Assembly (NCBI RefSeq): GCF_963678635.1
Contig: NC_087065.1
Location: forward strand, 35,925,888-35,989,887
DNA: 64,000 nucleotides
Origin: Symsagittifera roscoffensis
Taxonomy: Eukaryota; Xenacoelomorpha; Acoela; Convolutidae
Direction of reading: 5' to 3'
In this document: piece by piece, positions 1 to 11,800 of the stretch
Layout: every line of letters starts with the position of its first letter
Numbering within the stretch: position 1 is the first letter of the stretch
Position numbers and translations under genes: made by a program
Notes under the pieces: generated by a model
What the model saw: only the letters and a program-made list of their open reading frames with translations
Told to the model about the DNA's origin: nothing
The model's database searches: none

Positions 1-49
1 AAACAAGAATACTTTCGGCTTATGTAGAAATTTCCGCCAAAAATGCTTA

Positions 50-115
50 AGTAAAAGATCGAAATTCGTTTGATGAAAAAAAACCACCTCGAGCACAAAT
101 ATTCCGTTAAAAAAA
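50..115. repeat. Fragment of dispersed family R
   Basis: A short stretch containing a GAGCACAAATATTCCGTTA core. The same core recurs near 32980, 36480 and, more diverged, near 42140 and 45280. It is the end portion of a dispersed non-coding repeat, called family R here. No coding potential is seen in bases 1-116. Confidence 0.5.
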
Positions 116-116
116 A

Positions 117-940
117 CCCTGTCTCTAATTAGTGTCAATTTCTTGAACTTAGACTCTTTTTATTTGAGTTTTTTGGTACTATGTCGTTAAAAATGATAAC
201 TGATAGACTGTTTCTTACACTTTTTCCGTTGAAAATAAGTCAGGCAATCATGCGAATGCACTTCCTATCGTGAAGCATGATACAGTTCTAAATTACAAAA
301 CAAAACAATATAAAACAAATATAAAAAAAGGATAGCTAAACAATGGGTCTCATTTTTTTGTTTTTCGCAGTTTTCTAGGGGTCCAAGTTTTTAATATAGA
401 TTTCATAGTTAGTGCTGTGTATAAGTCTTTACTTCTGGGTCAGTGTTCCAACGCACTACGTGACCCAAAACGTTCCACGAGGGCAACTGAACACTTCACA
501 ACCCAGTAAATAACCAGAAAACTCCATGCTTTTCCTAACCAAGGAGTGAACTGAACATCTCATATCTTTTTTCTAGTCGATGAAATGGAATAATTCATTC
601 TTTGGAACCATTTCGAAATTTTTTCCAGATGAAATTCGGCTAGTATTCAAAAAAAAATTGGTTGGGCTACAGTTTGTAGCCCAAAAATTGAGTACACGAG
701 AGATGGAAGGTACAATATATTTTATATCAAAAACTGGGAAACTAATGATTTAGGTAAGAGAAAGGAGCCGATGTAGCAATAGACTAAAAAAAACATAATT
801 CAATAAATCATCACAAGTCAGAGCTGGGTAGGTTACTATTTACGCGACGATCAGTGTACAGTTCAAGCCATTACAGTGGGGATGAGGTTGACCACTTATT
901 ACGCGACAATCAATGTTCTAATCAAACCATACCGGCCAAT
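117..940. repeat. Repeat block A, copy 1 (longest)
   Basis: This block, starting CCCTGTCTCTAATTAGTG and ending CCATACCGGCC, is repeated nearly base for base at 1374-1877 (5' part only) and 1884-2541 (middle and 3' part). The matching part of copy 2 lies 1257 bp downstream. No long ORF, RNA gene or transposon ends were recognised in it. Differences between copies are few, so the duplication is recent. Confidence 0.85.
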
Positions 941-1073
941 TTAAGCTCAGAACAACAATACCTTGAAGGTTTAAAAAAATTTCGTCAAAAATGGTTTGTT
1001 AAAAAGTCGAAATTTGTCTAAAGAAAAAATCCCACCCGAGCACAAATTACGAAAGTCGGAACAACAAGACTGT
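941..1073. repeat. Family R fragment abutting block A
   Basis: It starts directly at the end of block A copy 1 and ends GAAAGTCGGAACAACAAGAC. The sequence matches the right half of the family R copies near 32880-33030 and 36390-36525. Bases 1074-1373 hold nothing recognisable. Confidence 0.55.
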
Positions 1074-1373
1074 TGATAATTTTCAGGTTTGCAAGAGATG
1101 TTCCAGTTTTAATTGTGAAACAGTATAGTTAATGATGTATATATAGTTTTTGTATTGAATTATTTTTGATTAAGAGAAAAAGCTATATGCTGAAACGAAA
1201 TTTGGCTTTGTTGAAATAAATTTTGAAAAAGTTTAAACGATTTCCAGAACAAGGTAATAAACTACAAAAAAGAAATGGTGAGTAACAATATACAATTCAA
1301 AATCCTTAACGTGATAGTTTTTGTATTAACAAAAAAATTGCTTATTAAATCATTTTTTGGACAAAACAAAAAA

Positions 1374-1877
1374 CCCTGTCTCTAATTAGTGTCAATTTCT
1401 TGAACTTAGACTCTTTTTATTTGAGTTTTTTGGTACTATGTCGTTAAAAATGATAACTGATAGACTGTTTCTTACACTTTTTCCGTTGAAAATAAGTCAG
1501 GCAATCATGCGAATGCACTTCCTATCGTGAAGCATGATACAGTTCTAAATTACAAAACAAAACAATATAAAACAAATATAAAAAAAGGATAGCTAAACAA
1601 TGGGTCTCATTTTTTTGTTTTTCGCAGTTTTCTAGGGGTCCAAGTTTTTAATATAGATTTCATAGTTAGTGCTGTGTATAAGTCTTTACTTCTGGGTCAG
1701 TGTTCCAACGCACTACGTGACCCAAAACGTTCCACGAGGGCAACTGAACACTTCACAACCCAGTAAATAACCAGAAAACTCCATGCTTTTCCTAACCAAG
1801 GAGTGAACTGAACATCTCATATCTTTTTTCTAGTCGATGAAATGGAATAATTCATTCTTTGGAACCATTTCGAACCA
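1374..1877. repeat. Repeat block A, copy 2 (3' truncated)
   Basis: Matches 117-620 almost exactly, then stops at a duplicated CCATTTCGAA motif and joins copy 3. The short direct repeat at the joint suggests slippage or microhomology-mediated joining. Confidence 0.85.
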
Positions 1878-1883
1878 TTTCGA

Positions 1884-2541
1884 AGTTCTAAATTACAAAA
1901 CAAAACAATATAAAACAAATATAAAAAAAGGATAGCTAAACAATGGGTCTCATTTTTTTGTTTTTCGCAGTTTTCTAGGGGTCCAAGTTTTTAATATAGA
2001 TTTCATAGTTAGTGCTGTGTATAAGTCTTTACTTCTGGGTCAGTGTTCCAACGCACTACGTGACCCAAAACGTTCCACGAGGGCAACTGAACACTTCACA
2101 ACCCAGTAAATAACCAGAAAACTCCATGCTTTTCCTAACCAAGGAGTGAACTGAACATCTCATATCTTTTTTCTAGTCGATGAAATGGAATAATTCATTC
2201 TTTGGAACCATTTCGAAATTTTTTCCAGATGAAATTCGGCTAGTATTCAAAAAAAAATTGGTTGGGCTACAGTCAATTGAGTTTACGTGAAATTGAGTAC
2301 ACGAGAGATGGAAGGTACAATATATTTTATATCAAAAACTGGGAAACTAATGATTTAGGTAAGAGAAAGGAGCCGATGTAGCAATAGAATAAAAAAAACA
2401 TAATTCAATAAATCATCACAAGTCAGAGCTGGGTAGGTTACTAATTACGCGACGATCAGTGTACAGTTCAAGCCATTACAGTCGGGATGAGGTTGACCAC
2501 TTATTACGCGACAATCAATGTTCTAATCAAACCATACCGGC
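1884..2541. repeat. Repeat block A, copy 3 (5' truncated)
   Basis: Starts at TTCTAAATTACAAAACAAAAC, corresponding to about 285 in copy 1, and continues to CCATACCGGCC. A short divergent patch near 2273-2297 replaces the sequence at about 672-690 of copy 1. Confidence 0.85.
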
Positions 2542-2605
2542 CGGGTTGGACTGGTCACTTATTAAGCTGCGATCAGCTTTCCGTTCTAGCTATTATAGGT
2601 CTGGG
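2433..2605. repeat. Degenerate 55-60 bp tandem repeat, three units
   Basis: Three successive units share the pattern ACTTATTACGCGACGATCAG followed by a CAGTTCAAGCCATTACAG-like stretch (about 2433-2490, 2491-2545, 2546-2605). The first two are also present at the end of block A copy 1 (about 832-940). It is a decayed minisatellite inside and beyond block A. Confidence 0.5.
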
Positions 2606-2649
2606 TGTTGCTAATCGCTGCTAAAAGTAATTTCAATTACACACTATTC

Positions 2650-5100
2650 ATACTTTATGTAATTTCAGTTTCATAATTTTAGTTTTGCAAATGAATGTAG
2701 TCTCAATTTTTGGACAGTTTTCTTTTTTGATTTTTAGACAAGTTACCTGTAGAGTCAATTTCCAATTACACATTGGTAACTCTGAACGTGAAAGATCAGA
2801 ATTGCAAATTTGCAGTGTCTGTGACGTAATTAAGAACACTCGCGAAAAACGACCGTTGAATGTGTTGCAGCTTTTCGTTCTTTCCGACCATTGGATTTAT
2901 GCAATCCAAGTTATTAATGCTACTTAAACTGTATACATCCACTGGTTTATCAACCAACAAATCGTTCTTTATACAATTCTTCTTTTTAACGTCACTATTT
3001 ACAACAAATTTTTCTAAAATTTTGTTAACCGTTGCCTCCACAAGTTCGTTGCCATAATGTGAGCTTAGATGGGCTTTTCTTCAGGGTAATGCCAAAAATA
3101 AATCGGTAATTCCCATTTCTTTTCCTGGGATATGTTTGACTTTAAAATTAAACGGCAATAGTCGATTTACCCAACAGGTCAGTCTACTATGCATAGTTTT
3201 ATTGCTCTGGCGCGCGTTTAACACTAATAACAGTGCTTTATGATCCTTTACGATTTCAAACTCTGCGACGTATAAATAATTTTTGGAAAACGCTCAAACT
3301 ACTCTCAAAATTTCTAGCTCATTTGTCGAGTACTGCATTTCGTGGGTGTTTAAGAATAGAAAAGCGAATGCAATCGTTAACCAAAGTTCCGAATCCCAAG
3401 ACTCTCATGTAGCTCCTAAGCCGTTATGCGAGGCGTCTGTTTTCAGTCTTGATAGTGATATTTGAGGTTAAATTTCATAGATTCCTTTTCATATCGATAG
3501 AATTCAACAGGTTTCTTTTTATATCGATAGATTCCTTTTACGATTTTTTATCCGATACTTTGCTTTTTTTTATCAAAAAATCAAAATTATTGTTCTCCGT
3601 TATATTTACAATTTGTTTTATTTAGTTCTTCGAAGGCTTTCGTGTGAGAATCATCCCAATTGAAAACAGATTTTTTGACTAATCAAGAACGTAGCAGTGA
3701 GCTCGGTGTTGACAGGTTAGGTACGAACTTCATGTATTGGTTTATTGAATCAAAGAGTGATCTTAATTCTGAAATAATCTTCGGGTTAAGGTTTTTTAGA
3801 ATCCGATTTACCAACCAATGGTGTTACTCTTGTGTGCGAGATCTTGATCCCCAACCAATCATTATCTTTTTGAAAGAATGCACATTTGTACCACTCAACT
3901 GCCATGTTTTCGCTTTCTAGGGTGTAAAAAACTTTCCGAAGCATAGCTTAATGTTCTTCTAAAGAATTTTTTGAAGCATTTAAAATATCATCGATGTAGC
4001 AGCTGGTGAACGGAATATCTTTTAAAAACGAATCCATTACCCTTTGGAATTCGTTTATCGTTTGGAATATCTCCCAACTCATTGAATCCCATTAAAAAAC
4101 GATAGGTTTCGGTGGTGTCGCTCCTTACTACGCTAAAATTGCATTGTTTACTTCGTATCATTGCATAGTTGTATCTGGCCGTAGGCGTTTTTCAAAACTA
4201 ACTTAATGTGCCCGAATTTTCATGTCAACGGGTAAAGTTTTCAGTTGTGGGTCTCTCAGTTTTAATTCTTTATCTGTTTGGACCTTTGCAGTGTTTCAGC
4301 TTTTGTTTTTAGATGGTTTCCTCTGCTGGGTGTTGGGGGAGCCCGACTCAGTGGATTTGCAGTCCTTTCAAAAACCACTAAACATCTTTTGAAACGTGGC
4401 TGCCTAGACTCAAAAACGGCGGCTACGTCTTGTTTTAGATCCCGCTGAGTCTAAAAAAAAATTGGTTCTATCACTTTCTGAGCACTTCTTCATAGCGAAC
4501 GACACTTAGCCATCAAAGGATGGATAATTTATTCTTGTCTGCTTCGTTTCTCCTCATCCCCTCGAGTTTTCGTTTCTCTTCTGAAATTCATTTGTCCTGC
4601 GCGTTTTTGCATTAATTCTTTGTTTCTGGCCTCCCTGGTTTTCCTCTGTGTTCTGTTTTCTGAATCCTGGGCGCTTTCTAAAATAGAGATCGTCGTTTCC
4701 GACTCCAATGGTTCTTTCAGGTTATCTATGTCCAAGTTATCTTTGACGATAATGGCCAGGTGGAACTGGTCGATCCAATTAGTCCAGTCGGTGGGTGGTT
4801 CTGCAGTATGATTTGGCCAAAAGGCGGGAATTCCCCACAGATTCGAATCAGTTGACTGCGTCATAGTAAGAAGTGTTCAAATACCACTGGTATACTAAAA
4901 CTAACTAAGTTAAGTTGAAAGAATAAAAGTAATTGTGCTGAATTAAAACTGACTGTTGTCTAAGAAGAGCAATAGTGACGCGAAGTCCAATGGTTTTCGT
5001 ATAAAGCACAACTAACTGGTAACTAATTAGTTGCTAGAGGTCAAGGTTACTACGTTAAAACTTAAAATCACAACACAAGTGCTCGAGGTATGTTTCAACA
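2650..5100 (-). mobile_element. Decayed Ty3/gypsy LTR retrotransposon (gag-pol relic)
   Basis: Minus-strand translation gives, in order, a Gag-like ORF (4864-4529), a reverse-transcriptase palm with the YIDDIL active-site box (about 3981-4000), a connection region, and an RNase H segment with DHKALL (about 3229-3246) and HIPGKEMGITDLF, followed by a typical linker (3060-2796). Frames are broken by several stops and shifts and part of the palm before YIDDIL is missing, so the copy is dead. No convincing integrase or left LTR follows below 2650. It lies just downstream of the SLC16-like gene on the same strand. Assignment to Ty3/gypsy rests on the RT and RNase H motifs. Confidence 0.85.
4529..4864 (-). 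pseudogene. Gag-like ORF of the Ty3/gypsy relic
   Basis: An open frame of 111 residues starting at ATG 4864. The N-terminal part contains IPAFWPN and a WTNWIDQFHLA segment, a style common at the start of animal Ty3/gypsy Gag proteins. The C-terminal half is strongly basic and acidic (KTRGDEEKRSR) and ends at a stop well short of a usual Gag. It precedes the pol fragments in the right order and orientation. The Gag identity is inferred from position and composition. Confidence 0.6.
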
Positions 5101-5245
5101 AACGCTCTCGAAGCATGTTTTGACCGTGCTCGATGTGTGTTTCAATCGTGCTCGACCAAGTTTTAATTTGTTTCGACCGTGCTCGACCAAACTTTGATAT
5201 TTCGACCGCGTTCGAAGAACTTATCGACCCCGTCTCGACCATTTT
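5085..5245. repeat. Degenerate CGACCGTGCTCGACCAA repeats
   Basis: Four to six imperfect copies of a 17-30 bp motif (TTTCGACCGTGCTCGACCAA and variants) lie between the Gag-like ORF and the SLC16-like stop codon. They may be leader or LTR sequence of the retrotransposon. No matching second LTR was found. Confidence 0.5.
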
Positions 5246-5343
5246 TCGTCAAGCATTGAATTTAATCAATTCCGTTACAAAAGAAAACCGTTCAGTTATT
5301 CAGGTTGTTCAATTCAAACTTAAAAACTATCAAACACTTTATG

Positions 5344-5825
5344 TTATAGTTCAATTGTTGAGCAATTCTGCGACCCTGTGTTTGCCTCGTTAAATGTTGT
5401 ATTAGATATAGTTGGTGAAGCAGTTGACGTCGAATTTCTCAATGAACTTTTTCGGGGTTGAGCGAAATTCAGCGGGCTGCGATCTCGATTGCTCCCCGTC
5501 TCCGAGTAGCGAGAAAACGTCGTCGAAAAATTACAATCATTGTTGAAATGGAACGTATTACTGCTTCCAGATTGCGCCGTCGACTCACTGAACCTCTGAA
5601 ACCGTTTTTGAAGAACTTTTCGGGGAAATAGTTCGGATGAGTTTATTTTGTATATGGCGGACACTTCTTGGCGCTGTTCGAGTGGCCGATTGTTCATTTG
5701 ATCGGCCCTCTCTCTGTTAAAAATGATTAGATTGACCAACAGAAGTACACCGAAAGCGAAAGCGTGTATTACTCCGAATGCTCTGTAGACCATTACGTAA
5801 TTTCCAGTCAGGTCAAATGGGAGGC
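5344..5825 (-). CDS. SLC16-like gene, exon 9 (helix 12, C-tail, stop)
   Basis: Acceptor TTCTTTCAG. Begins with GLPFDLTGNY, the equivalent of the conserved GPPLxGxLxDxxGxY, then helix 12 (FAFGVLLLVNLIIF) and a Ser/Thr/Asn-rich cytoplasmic tail of about 120 residues ending at TAA (5344-5346). No clear polyadenylation signal was found just downstream, where the retrotransposon relic starts. Confidence 0.85.
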
Positions 5826-8800
5826 CTGAAAGAACATTTTGGATTATAAGTTATTACATTATGATATTATATTATTGAGGTAAGGTTAAGAAAAACGGCA
5901 ATTGATTTGACGATTTTGGAAGTGAGCATTCGACAATGATTTTTGATTCACTAAAAATGCAGTGTTATCTTTCAAAAATTATCACTCCGTATATTGAAAG
6001 GAGAAGTTCACAAGTATTATCTTACAGGGGCGGATCTAGGATTTTTTCGAGGGGGGGCGGATTTTCAAAAAATTTTCGAAAATTTTGACGACCTTTTTTT
6101 TTAGGTCGACCAAATTGATTTTTCGAGCTCTCCCAAAGCACGGTTTTGTCCCAATTTTGGCCAAATTTTTTGCGCCGCAGGCAAAATTTTGAAAAAACAG
6201 GCCAAAAAAGGCGTTTTTAGGCACTTTTTGGAAAATTTTGACCAAAAAATTGCGTTTTTTTTTCGGCGCGCTTTTTTTGGGGGCGTTACCAAAATGGATA
6301 TCTCAAAATAGTACAAAGAAGGAAACTTTTGGGTCGGCAGGTGGTAAAATCCTTGAGGGAGGAAGCATCCACCCCCAGAAACCCAAAACAGAAATCCGCA
6401 ACCCCCTCTCGAGAAAATCCTAGATTCGCCCTTAATGCTTAGATAGATCAGATTGCTTCTTGTTAACCCACCTCCGAGTGTGTTTCCGAGTACAGTGGAG
6501 AACATGTACACTATTCCCGAGTAGGTCCATGCCTCGTGGAAGTATTTGTTGCCGAAGAACTCCTTACACGTCACGATCATAGTCGAGTTCACCACTCCCG
6601 CACACACCCCGTAGACTAAATAGAAGTTTGAGATAGGAAATGGGCAATCAGATTGTTGGCTATTTTGGGAGGAAAAGAGCCATTTTTAAAAAATATTCAA
6701 TTATTGTGCTTGTTTGGGATAACCCTCGGCTCAGATCTGGGACAATTTTTAAGATTGACCAAACTGATTTACCAAAAAACAGGCAAAAATGCGCGCTCAT
6801 CGCACAAAGTTTTTTAAATTGGCGCAAAGGGTCCTTAAATAAATTTCGCCTAAAATCAAAATTTTCATTCTTATCTGACTAGCTTCTTTAAGCAAGGGCA
6901 CAAGAGCGGTTCTCTGTGAAGAGCCGAACAGCTCTTATGCTTGTTCTTTTCCCCGTGAATAAGTTGTCTTAATTATTTAAAAATGTATAAATTGCCCACT
7001 AACTGATGGCGTATTGCGTAGATGTAAGCTGGGCAAATCCGAATAGGAAGTTGGCACAGGAGAGTCCGAAACAGGCAGGCAGGAGGAAGTAGGACACTCT
7101 GAGACTGCACATGTTGGGCACTGTGGCAGAGAGAGCCCTGCCGGCCAGCTCACTCAGCCCAGCCACCACTAGCACGAAACTGGCCTGGTTCGAACTCATG
7201 CCCCCACTCGCCATCATGTCCGACACCTGCACGTGAGAAAAATAGAGACATCAAATAACTTCGCAATGATATCTCAAACGAATATGCAGTAATCCCTGCT
7301 ATGGAACTCAAGTATAACACATGGAATTGCTTTCTCAACCTGGTTGGTAGTCCTCAATTAATTTTTGAACTCAGTTTTTTTAAAAAAAAAGTGAACAATT
7401 TCGACAATTTTCAGCAATTTTGAAGTCTGCCGAATCCTAGAATGACCAATTATAAGCAAAACATTTTATGTTGCACACTTTATGAGGAAAAACAATGGTT
7501 TTCAGCATACTTTCTAAGATTTTCATAGAAAAAGTTACATAATTCTGGCACAAGCTCCCCCTCAAAGTTAGCATTTATTGATCAATCAAAAATACAACAG
7601 TTTTGTTATTGATCAGCCAAAATAAGCTATTGTAAAATAGTATCGAAGTGTATACTTTGGGAAAACTCAACAATAATGTATACTTTGGGAAAACTCAACA
7701 ATAACTGTGATGTATACCCCTTGTTGCTCTTTACTGAATGTGATTAAGTATTGCCTGTTATGCTGATATTGTTTGTTATAAAGGAGAGAGAGCAGGACAG
7801 ACCAGATGTATGGGCACGAAGTATAATGTGACCCAGAGACACATGACTGAAGTGAGCCATAGGTAGAGACAGGGGTCCAGGATCAGATCTCTGTGCTTCA
7901 GTCTCGCTATGAACCTCTTCACACTCCCAGTGTTGCTGTTACGAGGAATATACTTGTTCATCAAGTTGTTCACCTAAAACCAAAAAAATGCCGTGATAAG
8001 ATTTCTTAGTTCGAAACAATCCCTCTCATACCGAGGAATGGAATTGTCGTTTGGAATCATCAAAGCGTTTTTCATAATTTCACAATTTCAAAGTCTGATG
8101 ATATATGCTCTGGCCTATAAACATTGGATCCTGAAAAATAATAATGCCAAAAGATCACTTTGCTGCCTCAGTGATAAGTGGTTTTGCAAATATCACAGTT
8201 GCAGTGGAAAATCTCAGTGTGGCAACCAGGCGTTCTACAGCAGTTCTCATCCCAGCATGGCGAGAAGTGACAGCCTCCAAAGTCTTTTTGGTGATTAAGT
8301 TGAAACTTTCCAAGTTTCTGGCGGTCATCAACTCGAAACAAAAAAGCTTTTGAATTCTGAATGAAAAGGTTGAAGACATTTTTTTGAGACGCCTCCTTGC
8401 AGTCTCGTGGAAAACGCATATACACTCGACTTTTTTATACAAAAAGTCGAGTTGTAGTTTCAAGCTCTATTTTAGTTTTAATATTGGTCGGGAAAAAAGC
8501 AAATATTTTTTATCCTGTAATTACTCCTGCTTCTGGGGTTCTTAATGCGTTCAATCTTCTTTCTTTCTGTTTTGAAATTTAAGTCGTGGCTGTATTAATA
8601 AACATACTGTGGGTGGTTTGATGACGACGTAGACTGCAATGATGTCACAGAAGCAGATCATGGCTATGATGCGGAGTGCCACCCTCCAGCCGTAACTGTT
8701 GAGCAACTGCACTGCCAGCGGATTCATCACCAGCAGTCCTAATCAATAAATACCAGCAAATTATATCGTATTTTCTTGTTCCAAGATAATTTACTGAAAC

Positions 8801-11800
8801 AAGGTTAACCGTTCTAAGATTTTTAAGACATCCAAGACTTCTAAGACATCCAAGTTTTACGGAATCAACGTGAGCCTGAAAAATCATTGAGACTTTTTGA
8901 AAAATAAAATCAATTTTATATTAAACATTTGACCAAAAATACAGTATTTCAGATGATCAAAATTTCGCTAATATTTTGTACCCTCTGGGAAGTGATTAAA
9001 AACGATTTCCGTTTTCGGGACAATCACTGGATTTTACTGGCTCACGGAAACTGTAGCCACTGTTTTAACGAACCAATGGGGAATCCGAACGAGGCAATGC
9101 AACATGCCCTGGAGAGGTTCTTCTGGGTCTCCTCAATGGAGAAGTAGCTCAACAGAAGCAACATGCAGCTGTTGTACACGAAGTTCACCCCAACTCCCAC
9201 AAATACACTGAAACATACACAAAATGGGGGATTCTCCTTATGACAAAAAAAATCAAATGCTCGAACTTTTTCAACCAATCAGCGTCTCTTAACCTGTCCA
9301 AAACTAACAGGTTTTTGAGCTAATACCAACCAGCAGATTGGCTAACATGAATTTCAGCAACACTGATGCTAGGGGGAGATCCCCTCATAAGACTTGTGGG
9401 CTATCTGGGCGGAGATAAGCGAGTAATGCCGCAACCAAAGCCACCCAAAATATGTGCATGTCAATATTAACAACATACAATACTGTTACAAAATTTTGTT
9501 GAGAATCGAATTTCATGACCCAACAAAATTGACTGTCGCAGTATGAACAATCAGAAGATGGATCCTACTACCTCTTCCTCCTACTTATTGTCAACCTCAG
9601 AGTTTCATTACTCATCAAAGTTGACTGTCGCAGAAGGAGCAATCAGAAGATGGATCCTATTACCTCTTCCTACTACTTATTGTCAACCTCATAGTTTCAT
9701 TGCCCATCAAAGTTGACTGTCGCAGAAGGAGCAATCAGAAGATGGATCCTACTACCTCTTCCTACTACTTATTGTCAACCTCAGAGTTTCATTACCCATC
9801 AAAGTTGACTGTCGCAGAAGGAGCAATCAGAAGATGGATCCTACTACCTCTTCCTACTACTTATTGTCAACCTCAGAGTTTCATTACCCATCAAAGTTGA
9901 CTGTCGCAGAAGGAGCAATCAGAAGATGAATCCTACTACCTCTTCCTACTACTTATTGTCAACCTCAGAGTTTCATTACCCATCAAAGTTGATTGTCGCA
10001 GAAGGGGCAATCAGAAGATGGATCCTACTACCTCTTCCTACTACTTATTGTCAACCTCAGAGTTTCATTACCCATCAAAGTTGACTGTCGCAGAAGGAGC
10101 AATCAGAAGATGGATCCTACTACCTCTTCCTACTACTTATTGTCAACCTCAGAGTTTCATTACCCATCAAAGTTGACTGTCGCAGAAGGAGCAATCAGAA
10201 GATGGATCCTACTACCTCTTCCTACTACTTATTGTCAACCTCAGAGTTTCATTACCCATCAAAGTTGATTGTCGCAGAAGGAGCAATCAGAAGATGGATC
10301 CTACTACCTCTTCCTACTACTTATTGTCAACCTCAGAGTTTCATTACCCATCAAAGTTGACTGTCGCAGAAGGAGCAATCAGAAGATGGATCCTACTATC
10401 TCTTCCTACTACTTATTGTCAACCTCAGAGTTTCATTACCCATCAAAGTTGACTGTCGCAGAAGGAGCAATCAGAAGATGGATCCTACTGCCACTTCTTC
10501 TTACCTCAGTGGACATACTTTCACGGTGAATCTTTTTGTGTTTGTTATATTTTGCTGTATAAATTTACCGCAAACTGAAAGCACGCAAGCCACAAACATT
10601 GACACTAAATACTCCATTGTCGCAGATTGTATGTACAAAACAGTCCCAAAATCTGAAGTAAAAAAGTGCCGATTCAATCATACAAGAAACTGTAGCCTCT
10701 TGCAGTTGTGCCCCCAATGAAGGCATATGTGATGTTTATAATTGCGTTATACGAGCACTCAGACAGTGTCTAAGAAACGCGGAAAATAATGGTTACGTAG
10801 CTTTGGAAGAACTAGATGACTGCGACTACGATATTAACCATAACTACTTCCAACAATGCAACTCTAACCCTTCATTGGGTGCCGATTCAGGGAATGGATT
10901 TTCGGAAGCAATTTGAGGCTCATTATGTAACGCTCCTGTGGATGGTCTTCTGTTCGAATCAATGAAACGATCGGTTAATGGAACTATAAAAAATTGGACT
11001 TATGCTACATTTGATTCAATATGCTACTATGATCACAAAGATCAAAAAATGATATTAAATCAAAAAAGAGACTGATGCAAAATTGGGAACCTTTTGATGA
11101 AGATAACAAACTAATTATGAACGGTTTTGGGTTTGATAGAAAATTAGCGCATACTTTTTTTAGCGAATTATGCCTACATTTTGTAAAACCAGATAACTGC
11201 ATTGGTTGGATGTAATTTACACTGGAACTGAAAACAAAAAAAGTTGAAAATAGCTAGATTGACCAAATAACCGGTTTAGAACTCTATTTTGGTTTCAGGC
11301 ACGCTAATTTGTCTAAATCAAGGAACCGCTCAAATCATCGAGCTCATAGTTTTTATAGTTTTGGATTATTTAAACATAAACTTGATTAATTAAAACATAA
11401 ATTTTCGATAAACTATCTTTCTCGTATTTTGAAAATTTTGTCAAAATGTACAAACTAAATTTAGTTGAGACATTAAAAAAAATCTTGGGATCATTGAAAG
11501 TTTATGAAAGAAAATGACGGAAAAGTTAAGCTCATAAAGGTTTAACCAGTTTTGGCTGAAGTTTTTCCCTCTCGGCAGATATTGGCGTTCAAAGTGCACA
11601 TAGGTTGAAAAAAAAATTTCTTGAAGTTTAAATCTGGAAGTTGAAGGGTTTGAAAAATGCCGTATTTGCCAATTTAGTATAATTGATTCTTGCACAATTC
11701 CTTAATATTTATGTCTCGTGTTGGCCAAAACTTCTTATCATACAGTTTCCATATATGGAAAACTTCTTACCATACAATTCCATACAATGCCATACGTACA

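Noticed and set aside
9700-10529. Open frames across the 92-bp array
   Set aside because: The period is not a multiple of three and the frames simply follow the minisatellite.
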